This document shows, in pieces, positions 1 to 7,912 of a DNA stretch of 21,292 bases. The notes beneath the pieces are model-generated. The model had not been told where the DNA came from and made no database searches. It worked only from the letters and a program-made list of their open reading frames with translations. The translations under genes were made by a program, and so were the position numbers. How positions within the stretch are numbered: position 1 is the first letter of the stretch; every line of letters begins with the position of its first letter. This DNA is from a virus, in the IMG/VR virus record IMGVR_UViG_3300025151_000366, positions 1-21,292 of that record. One strand, 5' to 3'.

Positions 1-227
1 CTGATGCTACCACCTTGATATCTAAACCTTACACTCTTAGATGCAGAATCAGAATAGGTATTAGGATCACGCTTGACTTTGTTTTGATTGGTATCAGATA
101 ACTGCCAACCAGATGTATCAGTCGTAAAGCTAGTGTTATTGAGTAGGTTGTCCGTAGTCGTTTCTGCGTGGCTTGTTAATACCACCATGAACGACATTAT
201 GATTGACCAACAGATTATTGTTTTCAT
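1..227 (-). CDS. Exported protein, probable carbohydrate-binding/tail-associated (3' end outside window)
   Basis: An open frame of about 75 codons runs off the window edge without a stop. It starts at an ATG at 227, with an SD-like GAGGAAT five bases upstream. Its N-terminus, MKTIICWSIIMSFMVVLTSHA then ETTTDNLL, is a textbook signal peptide: one Lys, a hydrophobic core and an A-x-A-like end. The mature part has a pattern (NLLNNTSF, then SGWQLS, then a basic stretch, then SVRFRYQGGSI) resembling the start of beta-sandwich carbohydrate-binding modules placed after fibre genes in marine phages; that comparison is from memory. The first 92 bases overlap the preceding gene in another frame. The signal peptide implies transport across the host inner membrane, so a periplasmic or lysis-time role is possible. 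The function is not established. Confidence 0.72.
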   Translation of the reverse strand, partial: MKTIICWSIIMSFMVVLTSHAETTTDNLLNNTSFTTDTSGWQLSDTNQNKVKRDPNTYSDSASKSVRFRYQGGSI

Positions 228-642
228 CTAATATTCCTCGTTTACGATATTCTTTGATTGCCTCATCTCCTATCTTGCCATTGATGGGACAGGGACTGCC
301 TGCCGCTATCATTGATTTAAAGACATCTGGGTCTTGACACATTAGAGCTGTCGCACTCACACGAAGGCCTAGGGAGGCTAGGAGCTTTGCGTTCTTCCTG
401 CGAGTACATGCCTTATCTTCTATATGTGTACCAAAACTAGAATTAAATATACCTGTTCCTAATGCTCCGCTAACACTAATAATACAAACATCATTACCGC
501 TACCAATAGAAAGACTAGGACTGATTGCTGATGCTGGCGGCTGGTCTTTATAATATATATTTGATGTGCTATCTGCTGCAAAAATTTTTGTTGAGTAACT
601 TGTTGCTACTGCAATAACAAAAATTATTTTAAAAATTTTCAT
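136..642 (-). CDS. Exported four-cysteine protein of unknown function
   Basis: A 168-residue protein with a clear signal peptide (MKIFKIIFVIAVATSYSTKIFA, likely cleaved before ADST). The mature region has four cysteines at about residues 53, 79, 102 and 118, which suggests two disulfides formed in the periplasm. The core (CIISVSGALGTGIF, then DKACTRRKNAKLLASLG, then CQDPDVFKSMIAAGSPCP) matches my memory of a family of uncharacterised marine phage proteins found next to tail fibre genes. The start codon overlaps the stop of the upstream gene (TAATG). The last 31 codons overlap the next exported gene in a different frame. No enzymatic motif was seen. It could act in host envelope modification, superinfection exclusion or lysis, but nothing here decides among them. 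Confidence 0.8.
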   Translation of the reverse strand: MKIFKIIFVIAVATSYSTKIFAADSTSNIYYKDQPPASAISPSLSIGSGNDVCIISVSGALGTGIFNSSFGTHIEDKACTRRKNAKLLASLGLRVSATALMCQDPDVFKSMIAAGSPCPINGKIGDEAIKEYRKRGILDENNNLLVNHNVVHGGINKPRRNDYGQPTQ

Positions 643-944
643 TAGCCTTTAGGATATTTATCCTTGGTAACTTTGATCTGTGCTTTCCAAGCGTCAATGC
701 CATCATTGTAAATCTTATCTAGTTGTTCTTCTATAGATGGGTACTCTGCTTTTCTTTTTCTAGCATAGTCAAGATTATCATAAGCAGTAGATAACTCTGC
801 TTGTTTTGCTAGGATATCAGCTTTAGCTATGGGTGTAGTATTCCACTCAATATTATCTATATCTTCGTTTTTAACAGTACATGATGCGTTAGCATCTATA
901 GCTAGTATTGCTGATAATATATCTTTGCCTGGTTCTGTATTCAT
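642..944 (-). CDS. Tail-fibre-associated/tail assembly chaperone-like protein
   Basis: A 100-residue acidic-to-neutral protein encoded directly after the fibre (TAATG overlap at its start). The C-terminal half contains RKAEYPSIEEQLDKIYNDG followed by a Trp-Lys and KDKYPK. This signature (R-x-x-x-Y-P-x-x-x-x-Q-L-D) is one I associate with the XkdW/phage tail assembly chaperone families found beside fibre genes in many tailed phages. Residues about 45-95 are predicted to be helical by eye. The likely role is in folding or assembling the fibre, or as a small fibre subunit. The family link rests on the motif alone, without a search. Confidence 0.7.
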   Translation of the reverse strand: MNTEPGKDILSAILAIDANASCTVKNEDIDNIEWNTTPIAKADILAKQAELSTAYDNLDYARKRKAEYPSIEEQLDKIYNDGIDAWKAQIKVTKDKYPKG

Positions 945-3142
945 TATTCAAACTCCACTAAAGTTACATGTGTTCTTGTTCTATGGGTATAAGATGCATC
1001 CGTATCATTTTGTGTACGGTTTACATAGACAGTTGTTGCTCCATCTCCAGCACCAAAATAAAATTTATAACTTACTTGTGATGTTGTATTTGGACTATCT
1101 ACTATTGTACCTGTTATGGTTGTTGCTGCTCTGTTGCCATCACCATTGGTATCATAGTTACCAAACAATCCTCCTTGTCTACTACTTGCTGCTGTACCAT
1201 CTAAACCTGACACATGAGCATAACCACCACCACCTATATCTCTATACAACCTTACACGTAAACCAGCATGTTGTGCATGTTTTACTTGGGGTATAGTGAA
1301 ATGTATCATAACTTTATGTGATGTAGATGATGGAGTAATGGTATACGCAATCGTTCCAGCATGGTCTGATGTAGAATTAGTTATGCTTATTGCATATAAA
1401 GTAGCATCTGTTGCATGGGTAATTTGTTTTATCTTACCTGACGATGGGGTAGTAAATGATAACTGTCCAGAGCCATCTGTCTTTAACACTTGATTAGCAG
1501 AACCATCTGCTTGTGGATATTTTAATCCATCAATAATGACATCACCTGTACCATTAGGCGTTAGACTAATGTCATTGTTTGCACCATCAGCAATAACGAT
1601 AGAACCAGAGTTAGTACCATTATTGGTATTTAATGTTAGGTCGCCAGTACCTTGTGTTGTGATCGTAGCATTAGCATTGTTATCACCTACTTGTACTGTA
1701 TCAGCACCAAGGTTAATATCACCTGTGCCATTAGGAATAATATCAATATCAGCATTTGAGGTAGATACAATGTCTTGACCATTGACATCTAAATCACCGC
1801 CCAGTTGTGGTGAGGTATCACCTACCACTTCTGTCAATGCTGTACCTACACCTAACTCTCCTGCATCTACTTTTTTCAATGCACTATCTGTTGCATCAAA
1901 AAACATTAAGTGATCGCCTGATGCAATAGTTGTATCAGCTAAACCGCTAATGACTGATGGGTCTAGGTGTTCTTCCGATATAGCATCGTCTGCTATTTTG
2001 GCAGAAGTAATTGCATCAGCAGCAATTTTTGCAGTCGTAACTTGTAAATCTGCAATGTGTGCTGTGTCAATGCTGCCATCGGTATAGTGTTCAGAATCTA
2101 CTGCATCATCTGCTAGTTTTGCACCTGTGATTGCATCGGCTGCTATTTTCGCTGTGGTTACTTGTAGGTCTCCAATGTGTGCTGTATCTATAGAACCGTC
2201 TGTATAATGTTCTGAGTCTATCGCATCGTCTGCTATCTTTGCTCCTGTAACTGCATCAGCGTTTATCATTGCTGTTTCTACAGCGTTATTAGCAATAGTG
2301 GCTGCTCCTGTGCTGCTAATCGTAATATCGCCTGATACCGCTTTGTTATCAAAAGAATCAGAGCCATCATAAATTAGTATATGACCCGATGCTAACGAGC
2401 TAATGTTGGTATCAGTTAGTTCAGCCAATGTATCTGATGCTGCAACGCTAGCATCAACATACGCTTTGATTGATTGTTGAGTTGCCAGTTTAGTTGCTGA
2501 GTCAGACGACATATTATCTTCATCTGCTATCGTAAACCCATCAAATTGATTTAACTCTGCTGTTGTCAAAGTACAACCATCTAGTATATTTAATTCTGCT
2601 GCTGATGCGGTAACGCCTGTTAAAGCAAAAGTAGATAACTCTAATCCTGTTCCATCAGAATTATATTGTATGTGTTTGCCTGCGTTATCAGACACTGTTT
2701 CATTGTATGGTAAATACAATGGGCCTGATGTAGTAAATTCTGTGCCTGTTACTGTTCTGGTTGTTGTTGGAGAAAGCTGGATAGCTCTATCCAAGTTTTC
2801 TAATATTTGCTGTTGCCTTATTAAAATATCGTCAAACTCAGCATTTAAAGATGTTGTGCTTATTGCTGAACCTGTAGAAAAAGCTGTTGTTCTGGCATGG
2901 CCTTTGTTGCCAATAATTGTTACCTCATCTCCTGATGTAACTGCCGAACCAAAATTAACCGTTCCTGTTCCATCTGCATTTAATGATACTGAGTAATGAG
3001 TTGTTAATGTTTTTAGAGTATCTTCAACATAAACTTTTATATCTGTATCTGCCTCTACTTGAAAAGAAAACGCAAACGCTGTGCCACCTGTACTTGTGTG
3101 CTGCTGCCTTCTTGCTACATCGTTAATATCAAAAGTTGCCAT
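944..3142 (-). CDS. Tail fibre protein with T7 gp17-like N-terminus
   Basis: A 732-residue fibre. Residues about 1-125 resemble the tail-attachment domain of T7 gp17: FDINDVARRQQHTSTGG, a beta-rich stretch with KVYVED, and LNAEFDDILIRQQQILENLDRAIQL just before the shaft, where T7-type fibres have a helical joint. The middle holds repeats: two near-identical 40-residue units at 303-382 (ADDAxDSEHYTDGSIDTAHI...) followed by a partial one, typical of trimeric shafts. After that come NGTGDINLG/NGTGDVIIDG-like turns, and then a C-terminal domain from about residue 565 with SSTSHKVMIHFTIP, probably the receptor-binding head. No chaperone or sialidase motif was seen. It lies after the internal virion genes, as in T7. 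It shares its start (TAATG) with the stop of the upstream gene. Confidence 0.93.
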   Translation of the reverse strand: MATFDINDVARRQQHTSTGGTAFAFSFQVEADTDIKVYVEDTLKTLTTHYSVSLNADGTGTVNFGSAVTSGDEVTIIGNKGHARTTAFSTGSAISTTSLNAEFDDILIRQQQILENLDRAIQLSPTTTRTVTGTEFTTSGPLYLPYNETVSDNAGKHIQYNSDGTGLELSTFALTGVTASAAELNILDGCTLTTAELNQFDGFTIADEDNMSSDSATKLATQQSIKAYVDASVAASDTLAELTDTNISSLASGHILIYDGSDSFDNKAVSGDITISSTGAATIANNAVETAMINADAVTGAKIADDAIDSEHYTDGSIDTAHIGDLQVTTAKIAADAITGAKLADDAVDSEHYTDGSIDTAHIADLQVTTAKIAADAITSAKIADDAISEEHLDPSVISGLADTTIASGDHLMFFDATDSALKKVDAGELGVGTALTEVVGDTSPQLGGDLDVNGQDIVSTSNADIDIIPNGTGDINLGADTVQVGDNNANATITTQGTGDLTLNTNNGTNSGSIVIADGANNDISLTPNGTGDVIIDGLKYPQADGSANQVLKTDGSGQLSFTTPSSGKIKQITHATDATLYAISITNSTSDHAGTIAYTITPSSTSHKVMIHFTIPQVKHAQHAGLRVRLYRDIGGGGYAHVSGLDGTAASSRQGGLFGNYDTNGDGNRAATTITGTIVDSPNTTSQVSYKFYFGAGDGATTVYVNRTQNDTDASYTHRTRTHVTLVEFE
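1997..2236 (-). repeat. Two tandem 120-bp units in the tail fibre gene
   Basis: In frame, residues 303-342 and 343-382 of the fibre are two copies of a 40-residue unit beginning [IL]ADDA[IV]DSEHYTDGSID and ending AADAIT[GS]AK. The unit boundaries fall at 2236, 2116 and 1996. A third, diverging partial copy (IADDAISEEHLD) follows. At the DNA level the copies differ at many third positions, so this is an old duplication under protein-level constraint, not a recent expansion. Confidence 0.88.
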
Positions 3143-6100
3143 TATTGCCTCTTACCTGTTCGTTTAAATATCTCATCCATCTCGTCAATCCTTGCTTTTA
3201 TTTTTGGATATTTTAAAAACCATTGTTGTTTACCTGCTGTTCTATACCTACTTACTACATTTTTAAATAAAGTTATTTGTTCTCCTACTGGAGCATTTTT
3301 AAAATCATCCATCTGTATCATTTCTTTTAAAGCATTTAACAATACAGGCTCGCCCGTCTCTTCTGGGTCATTCATAAGTCTAATCATATCGTTATATTCT
3401 TCTGTACTCAAATATATTCCTCTGATTTTTCTGTCTGGCATTGGAATCCCAAACCCGTATTTCAACATAAAATCGTCAACCTCATTGAACTTTGTATTGA
3501 CAACCTTGAATGGTGATATAATTGTGCCTTCCGCTCCAGTAACATCTTCTCCCCACAAGTTTAACTTGACAGGTAATTCTCTGTTATAAAAAGGACTTTC
3601 TTTTCTCAGCTTATTTAATTCTTCGTAAACAGCTATTATTGTTTGATTAATTCCATACTCTTCATTTCTTAATTCGTCAACCTGTAATTGAGTTAAAGAT
3701 TTATCGTAAATATTTTCATCTCCTATTTTATCTAAGTATCGGCCAAAACTACCAAATGGGTTAACAATAGGCCCTGCTGTAGCTGGTATTATTTTTTTTG
3801 TTAAAAAAGAAATCATAGCATCAAGTTTGTTTTCTTCATCGCTATACTGAAACCTAGAATAAGCTGATTGAAAATCAGTAAATATAGTCATAAAAGGTTG
3901 ACTTGTTAAATAAGGAAATATTGCTGTTATATTAGCATAAGCTAATCTTATTGTTTTTTCATCCCAACCGTCAGCATCTCCCCATTGTCCAGGTTTCATT
4001 AAAAACTGAGCAGTGTCTGCTGAAATAGCAAGTAACGCACTGATCGGTTCAAACCTTGAATATGAACGGCACTCAAAATTGCCAGCATCTTGTTTTGAAC
4101 ATATTGAATATGGCTGCAAACCTTTTCTAAAAAACGCTTGTCTTTCTGCTCTACCATAAGGAGCTTGCCCTGTAATAAAGAAACCTCCTTCATCTTCCGC
4201 TCCTGAACCATAAGTTAGCATACCCCACGAACTCATAATTCCAGTGCCAGTTAACATTTTTGAATGGGCTAGCTGCATTGCTCTTTTGCCGTTTCTTCCT
4301 AGCAAATCATCTCTTATTGCTTTGCTACCAGGCATACCAGGTATAATTAATGTTGGATTTCTTTTTGCAACCTCTAAATAAATATTAGTTACTGTTTTAT
4401 AAAACGGTACAAATATTTTTAGCGAAGGATGATTTAAAACTCCTTGTAATTTTTTAAACGCTCCGTCTGGCAGCTCTTGTTGGAATGTGCCTTGCAACCC
4501 TTCTTGTTTAATTATGTTTTGATCTGCAACCGATGGATTTGTTAATACTTTAGTTGCTGCCTCTCTGGCCGCCTCTTCACTTCCCCCTGTGTTGATAATC
4601 TCATTATATCTTCTTCTTGCTAGTTGTTTTTGTGCAACAATATATAAAACACCTTTGGTCATCTCATCAGACGCAACCAAAAAAGTACCAGGTATTCTTG
4701 CGAAATGGCCGTAAGCATCTAGGGTTTTTCCCATAATATATTTTGTTTTATTGTTTGGGTCTTTCCATGATGGATGTAAAACATCTGTGCTAACAGCTCG
4801 GTTTGACCCTAAGTCTAATTTACTAGAAGATGCTCTGCCACCACTTTTTAATGTTTGTATAAAAAACTCACCACCTACTTTGTTTGCCTCTTTAAAATTA
4901 TAAACAAGCTCCATGGCCTCACTAAGCATTACGCCATCTGGGTTATTGTACCCAGGTATTTTATTTAAGCCTGCTGCTATAAATTGTTCTCCGTATCGCA
5001 AAGTGTTAAAAGTTAAATTTGACACAAAGTTAACAACATGTGTTATAGGAGATGCAAGTAAAGTGTTTACAAAAACCTCAACGCCACCGTCTACGATTTT
5101 TCTAAACATTCCTTTTCTTACCATGTCTTGTTGTTTGTCTAATGGTAAAATTAAAAATCTTTTATGATATGCAATCATGTCTGATGGATTGCCCTTGTTT
5201 AATTCTTCTATACCTTTTAAAACAGTGCTTAATTCTTCGTTGCCAAAACCGTTGTAATCTTGTTTTGCTAACGCACTAAATCTTAATTTTCTAGCTGTTT
5301 CTGACATATCTCCTGACACCCTAGAAAGAAACAAACCATAGACTCTAAAATATTTATTTGCTTTTTCTAATAGCTGTGGGTTTGTTGGGTCAGTTTCTAA
5401 ATTTTTAATAGCATTAACATATAGCTTTCTCATAACCATTGTTTCTTGTATGGCTCTGTATATTTCTACATTTCCTAAAATGTCGCCTTTTTTTCTTTTT
5501 AAAACACTTCTATATAAATCAGGTAAATTTAATTCACTGGCTAGCTTTCGGATTGTTTCATTATCTACTGTTTGGTTGCCGCCTTGTCTTGTTATTTCGT
5601 CTGCAAAACTAAACTTTACTAAATCATCTAAATTGTTAATTTCGTCAGGGTCAGTAGTTCCCAATCTTTTTAATATATCGTCTACATTACCCTCTAATTG
5701 TTCTATAGGAATTTGGTCAAAATCTTTTAAAATACCGCCTACGCTGTCATACTCAATGTTGTCAACAACATCTAGAATAACTTGCCCGTTTTTTTGCTGT
5801 ACTAAATCTCCTTCTGGTAGATTTCTTTCATCTAGCATTTCCTCTATTTTTTGTTTTTTTGCTTTAATGTTTAACTCATCAATGCTTTTGTCTTTTAAAT
5901 CATCTTGCGGCACATCTTCGCCTTTAATGTTTTTAATTGTAGATTTTTTTGTTGTTTCTGTAGTTGTTTTCTCTAGTATTTTAGAAATACCGCCTGCAAC
6001 TTGTATACCTTCTTCTGGTAAATCTGAAAAAACAGATGAGTCAAGATCAGCAGCATCTAACGGTTTGCTGTCTTGTTCTAGCTCTTCTTCTTTTGTATCT

Positions 6101-6180
6101 ACAAGAATAGACGATTCTTGATTGCCTAACAGATCGTCTGTGTTAAGATTTTTTGCTGGTGGAGTTATGTCTTTAATCAT
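3142..6180 (-). CDS. Large internal virion/DNA-ejection protein (T7 gp16 position)
   Basis: A 1012-residue protein with a disordered, acidic N-terminus (residues 1-130, rich in D, E, K, S and T) and a long helical body. A distinctive segment at about 372-388, NTLLASPITHVVNFVSN, with nearby KGMFRKIVDGG, matches a motif I associate with very large phage virion and polyvalent proteins. SETARKLRFSALAKQDYNG lies before it. There is no lytic transglycosylase signature like that of T7 gp16. Hydrophobic stretches between about 365 and 410 could associate with membrane. Position (last of four large proteins after the tail tubes, just before the fibre) and size suggest the gp16-like ejection protein that spans the envelope during genome entry. 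It overlaps the upstream gene by 8 bases. The role is inferred from context. Confidence 0.7.
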   Translation of the reverse strand: MIKDITPPAKNLNTDDLLGNQESSILVDTKEEELEQDSKPLDAADLDSSVFSDLPEEGIQVAGGISKILEKTTTETTKKSTIKNIKGEDVPQDDLKDKSIDELNIKAKKQKIEEMLDERNLPEGDLVQQKNGQVILDVVDNIEYDSVGGILKDFDQIPIEQLEGNVDDILKRLGTTDPDEINNLDDLVKFSFADEITRQGGNQTVDNETIRKLASELNLPDLYRSVLKRKKGDILGNVEIYRAIQETMVMRKLYVNAIKNLETDPTNPQLLEKANKYFRVYGLFLSRVSGDMSETARKLRFSALAKQDYNGFGNEELSTVLKGIEELNKGNPSDMIAYHKRFLILPLDKQQDMVRKGMFRKIVDGGVEVFVNTLLASPITHVVNFVSNLTFNTLRYGEQFIAAGLNKIPGYNNPDGVMLSEAMELVYNFKEANKVGGEFFIQTLKSGGRASSSKLDLGSNRAVSTDVLHPSWKDPNNKTKYIMGKTLDAYGHFARIPGTFLVASDEMTKGVLYIVAQKQLARRRYNEIINTGGSEEAAREAATKVLTNPSVADQNIIKQEGLQGTFQQELPDGAFKKLQGVLNHPSLKIFVPFYKTVTNIYLEVAKRNPTLIIPGMPGSKAIRDDLLGRNGKRAMQLAHSKMLTGTGIMSSWGMLTYGSGAEDEGGFFITGQAPYGRAERQAFFRKGLQPYSICSKQDAGNFECRSYSRFEPISALLAISADTAQFLMKPGQWGDADGWDEKTIRLAYANITAIFPYLTSQPFMTIFTDFQSAYSRFQYSDEENKLDAMISFLTKKIIPATAGPIVNPFGSFGRYLDKIGDENIYDKSLTQLQVDELRNEEYGINQTIIAVYEELNKLRKESPFYNRELPVKLNLWGEDVTGAEGTIISPFKVVNTKFNEVDDFMLKYGFGIPMPDRKIRGIYLSTEEYNDMIRLMNDPEETGEPVLLNALKEMIQMDDFKNAPVGEQITLFKNVVSRYRTAGKQQWFLKYPKIKARIDEMDEIFKRTGKRQ

Positions 6181-7912
6181 CTTTGTTCTCTTCTTTTGCT
6201 TTTAATTGTTTTGCTGTTGCTCCTAATCCAGCAACAACTGCTCCTTTAGCTAGTGTTGATTTAGTTTTGCTTGCACCTGTTTTTAAATCAACCTCAAATC
6301 TAATAATGGCAGATTTTGATTTATTTTTAAACTTCCTTATTAAATTAGAGTCCCACTCTGTTTGAGTATATTTTTTTCTTTCAGCATAAGGAATATGAGA
6401 TTTGTCAATTAGTTTATTAATTTTTCCTGGTCTTATTTGTATTTCCATTGTAGTAGAAGGGTTGTTTGGATTTACAACTTGTGCGTGATAAGACCCAATG
6501 TGAGGTTTATATTCAACATCTAGCACCTCAAAATTTTCTTTTAATTTAGGTATTATTTCATTTTCTATTTGTTTCTTTGCCTCTTTAAATGTTCCTGGAA
6601 TTAATATTCTGTGTCCTTGTAGGTCTCCCATCTCTGATGGATTTTTGTTCTTTACTGTCATTTTATCAGAAATACTTTGTTGTTTTTTTACCCTTCCAAA
6701 AGTCTCTGCTTGTTGCCCGCCAGATTCATACTTAGGATTTACTACTTTTAAATTAAATAATTCTGCTATTTTATCCTGATTAGGTTTAAAAGTTTTTTTA
6801 TGAATATCTAACAGCTCTTCTAAATTATCTGATGTGTGATATACTTTATCTTGTATGGATATTTTTAAACTATCAGTGCCGTTGTTTTTTGACGATGAAG
6901 ATAATATATTGTCAGTGTCATCAGACAATGTATCTGTTGTCTGGGACGAACCAACCTCGTCTTTTGTGCCTACAGAAAAGCTAGGCCCTTCTGCATTTGA
7001 ATCAGTATCTAGACCAGTTGTGCCATCACTTGATCTGCCATTTAAAGGACTATCAGAAGATATGTTTGAGGTTGTTGATTGAGCGTTATTTTTAGCTTTT
7101 GCTGCTAATTTTACGACTGGTACAATTAACTCCGCTAATATACCAATAGGAGAATCTCCTAAAATATTTTTAAATTTTTGTTCAGCAACGCCTGCTGCGG
7201 TAGGGTCATTGCTAACCTCACCAAGATATTCAACTATACCACCAATTATCTTGCCGCTAGTTTCTTCGTTAACATTAAAAGTGTCTTTTAAAAAAGTAGC
7301 AAAATTACCTTCATCGGCTGGAGCAACGGCTGTAACTAAAGCGGTTTCTGCTCCTAGACCTCTTAATACAATTCCTTTTAGACCTGGTATCTTTAACACA
7401 TTGTCAAACATTTTGTAGATTCCAACTCCTGGCACTAGGTACTGACTTATTGTTTCTACGATTGTGCCGTAAGTTTCATTGTCATATTTTAATACACCCG
7501 AAGTTAATTTAGTTTCAAGGTCTTTATAGTTTTGATTAAATTCCATAAAATCTTCTTCGTTTAGCACGCCTAGCTGCGTTAGGCCAAGTCCTCCTAATTC
7601 AGTTAAACTTTGACCAATATTTACAACGGCTCTTGCTGCTGCTGTGCCTGTATCTACAACTACACTAGCAGCAGTGTTTTCATCAGGACTAAATGAGCTA
7701 ACAATATCATCAAGCCTAAATCCTTCTTTAAAACTATCAAGATAAGATTTGTTAGGGTCAGCATGTTCAAAAGTTCCTGTTTGTATGTTGTATTTTTTGT
7801 TTTTACTTTTTAAATATCCTTGGCCAGGCACTACATCAAAGTCATCTTCTGAGTCATATGCCTCAATACCTCGCAATATCTCTAATGTAATGTCATCGTA
7901 TTCTTCACTCAT
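6173..7912 (-). CDS. Internal virion protein with C-terminal RelA/SpoT-like domain
   Basis: A 579-residue protein in the internal-virion block. Residues 1-60 are acidic and Tyr-rich. Residues 80-270 are helical with hydrophobic stretches (VVKLAAKAK near 265-275). Residues 280-350 are a Ser/Asp/Thr-rich linker. Residues about 355-515 then show RelA/SpoT-type motifs in order: GRVKKQQSISDKM (406-418, like the substrate-binding R-x-K...SI..KM loop), GDLQGHRILI (429-438, like D-L-x-x-x-R), YKPHIGSYHAQVV (468-480, like the G-Y-x-S-x-H region but altered), MEIQIRP (489-495, like the catalytic E-I-Q-I-R), and HIPYAERKKY (506-515, like H-x-x-Y-E-x-x-R). The Glu and Asp are kept; the guanine-stacking Tyr is uncertain. 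It overlaps both neighbours by 8 bases. It may be ejected into the host; whether it is active is unknown. Confidence 0.7.
   Translation of the reverse strand: MSEEYDDITLEILRGIEAYDSEDDFDVVPGQGYLKSKNKKYNIQTGTFEHADPNKSYLDSFKEGFRLDDIVSSFSPDENTAASVVVDTGTAAARAVVNIGQSLTELGGLGLTQLGVLNEEDFMEFNQNYKDLETKLTSGVLKYDNETYGTIVETISQYLVPGVGIYKMFDNVLKIPGLKGIVLRGLGAETALVTAVAPADEGNFATFLKDTFNVNEETSGKIIGGIVEYLGEVSNDPTAAGVAEQKFKNILGDSPIGILAELIVPVVKLAAKAKNNAQSTTSNISSDSPLNGRSSDGTTGLDTDSNAEGPSFSVGTKDEVGSSQTTDTLSDDTDNILSSSSKNNGTDSLKISIQDKVYHTSDNLEELLDIHKKTFKPNQDKIAELFNLKVVNPKYESGGQQAETFGRVKKQQSISDKMTVKNKNPSEMGDLQGHRILIPGTFKEAKKQIENEIIPKLKENFEVLDVEYKPHIGSYHAQVVNPNNPSTTMEIQIRPGKINKLIDKSHIPYAERKKYTQTEWDSNLIRKFKNKSKSAIIRFEVDLKTGASKTKSTLAKGAVVAGLGATAKQLKAKEENKDD

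Noticed and set aside
829-1493. Plus-strand open frames opposite the tail fibre
   Set aside because: They have low-complexity translations (His/Leu/Tyr runs) antisense to a clear fibre gene, with no ribosome binding site; they are shadows of the minus-strand codon pattern.
1980-2300. Regular repeats that could suggest a CRISPR array or satellite
   Set aside because: The repeats are in frame, 120 bases long, without unique spacers, and encode the fibre shaft.
5450-6121. Long plus-strand frame of 223 codons opposite the large ejection protein
   Set aside because: The translation is Ser/Phe/Leu-rich with no family resemblance, and lies opposite a well-supported gene with Lys/Glu/Asp-rich coding, which produces such frames.
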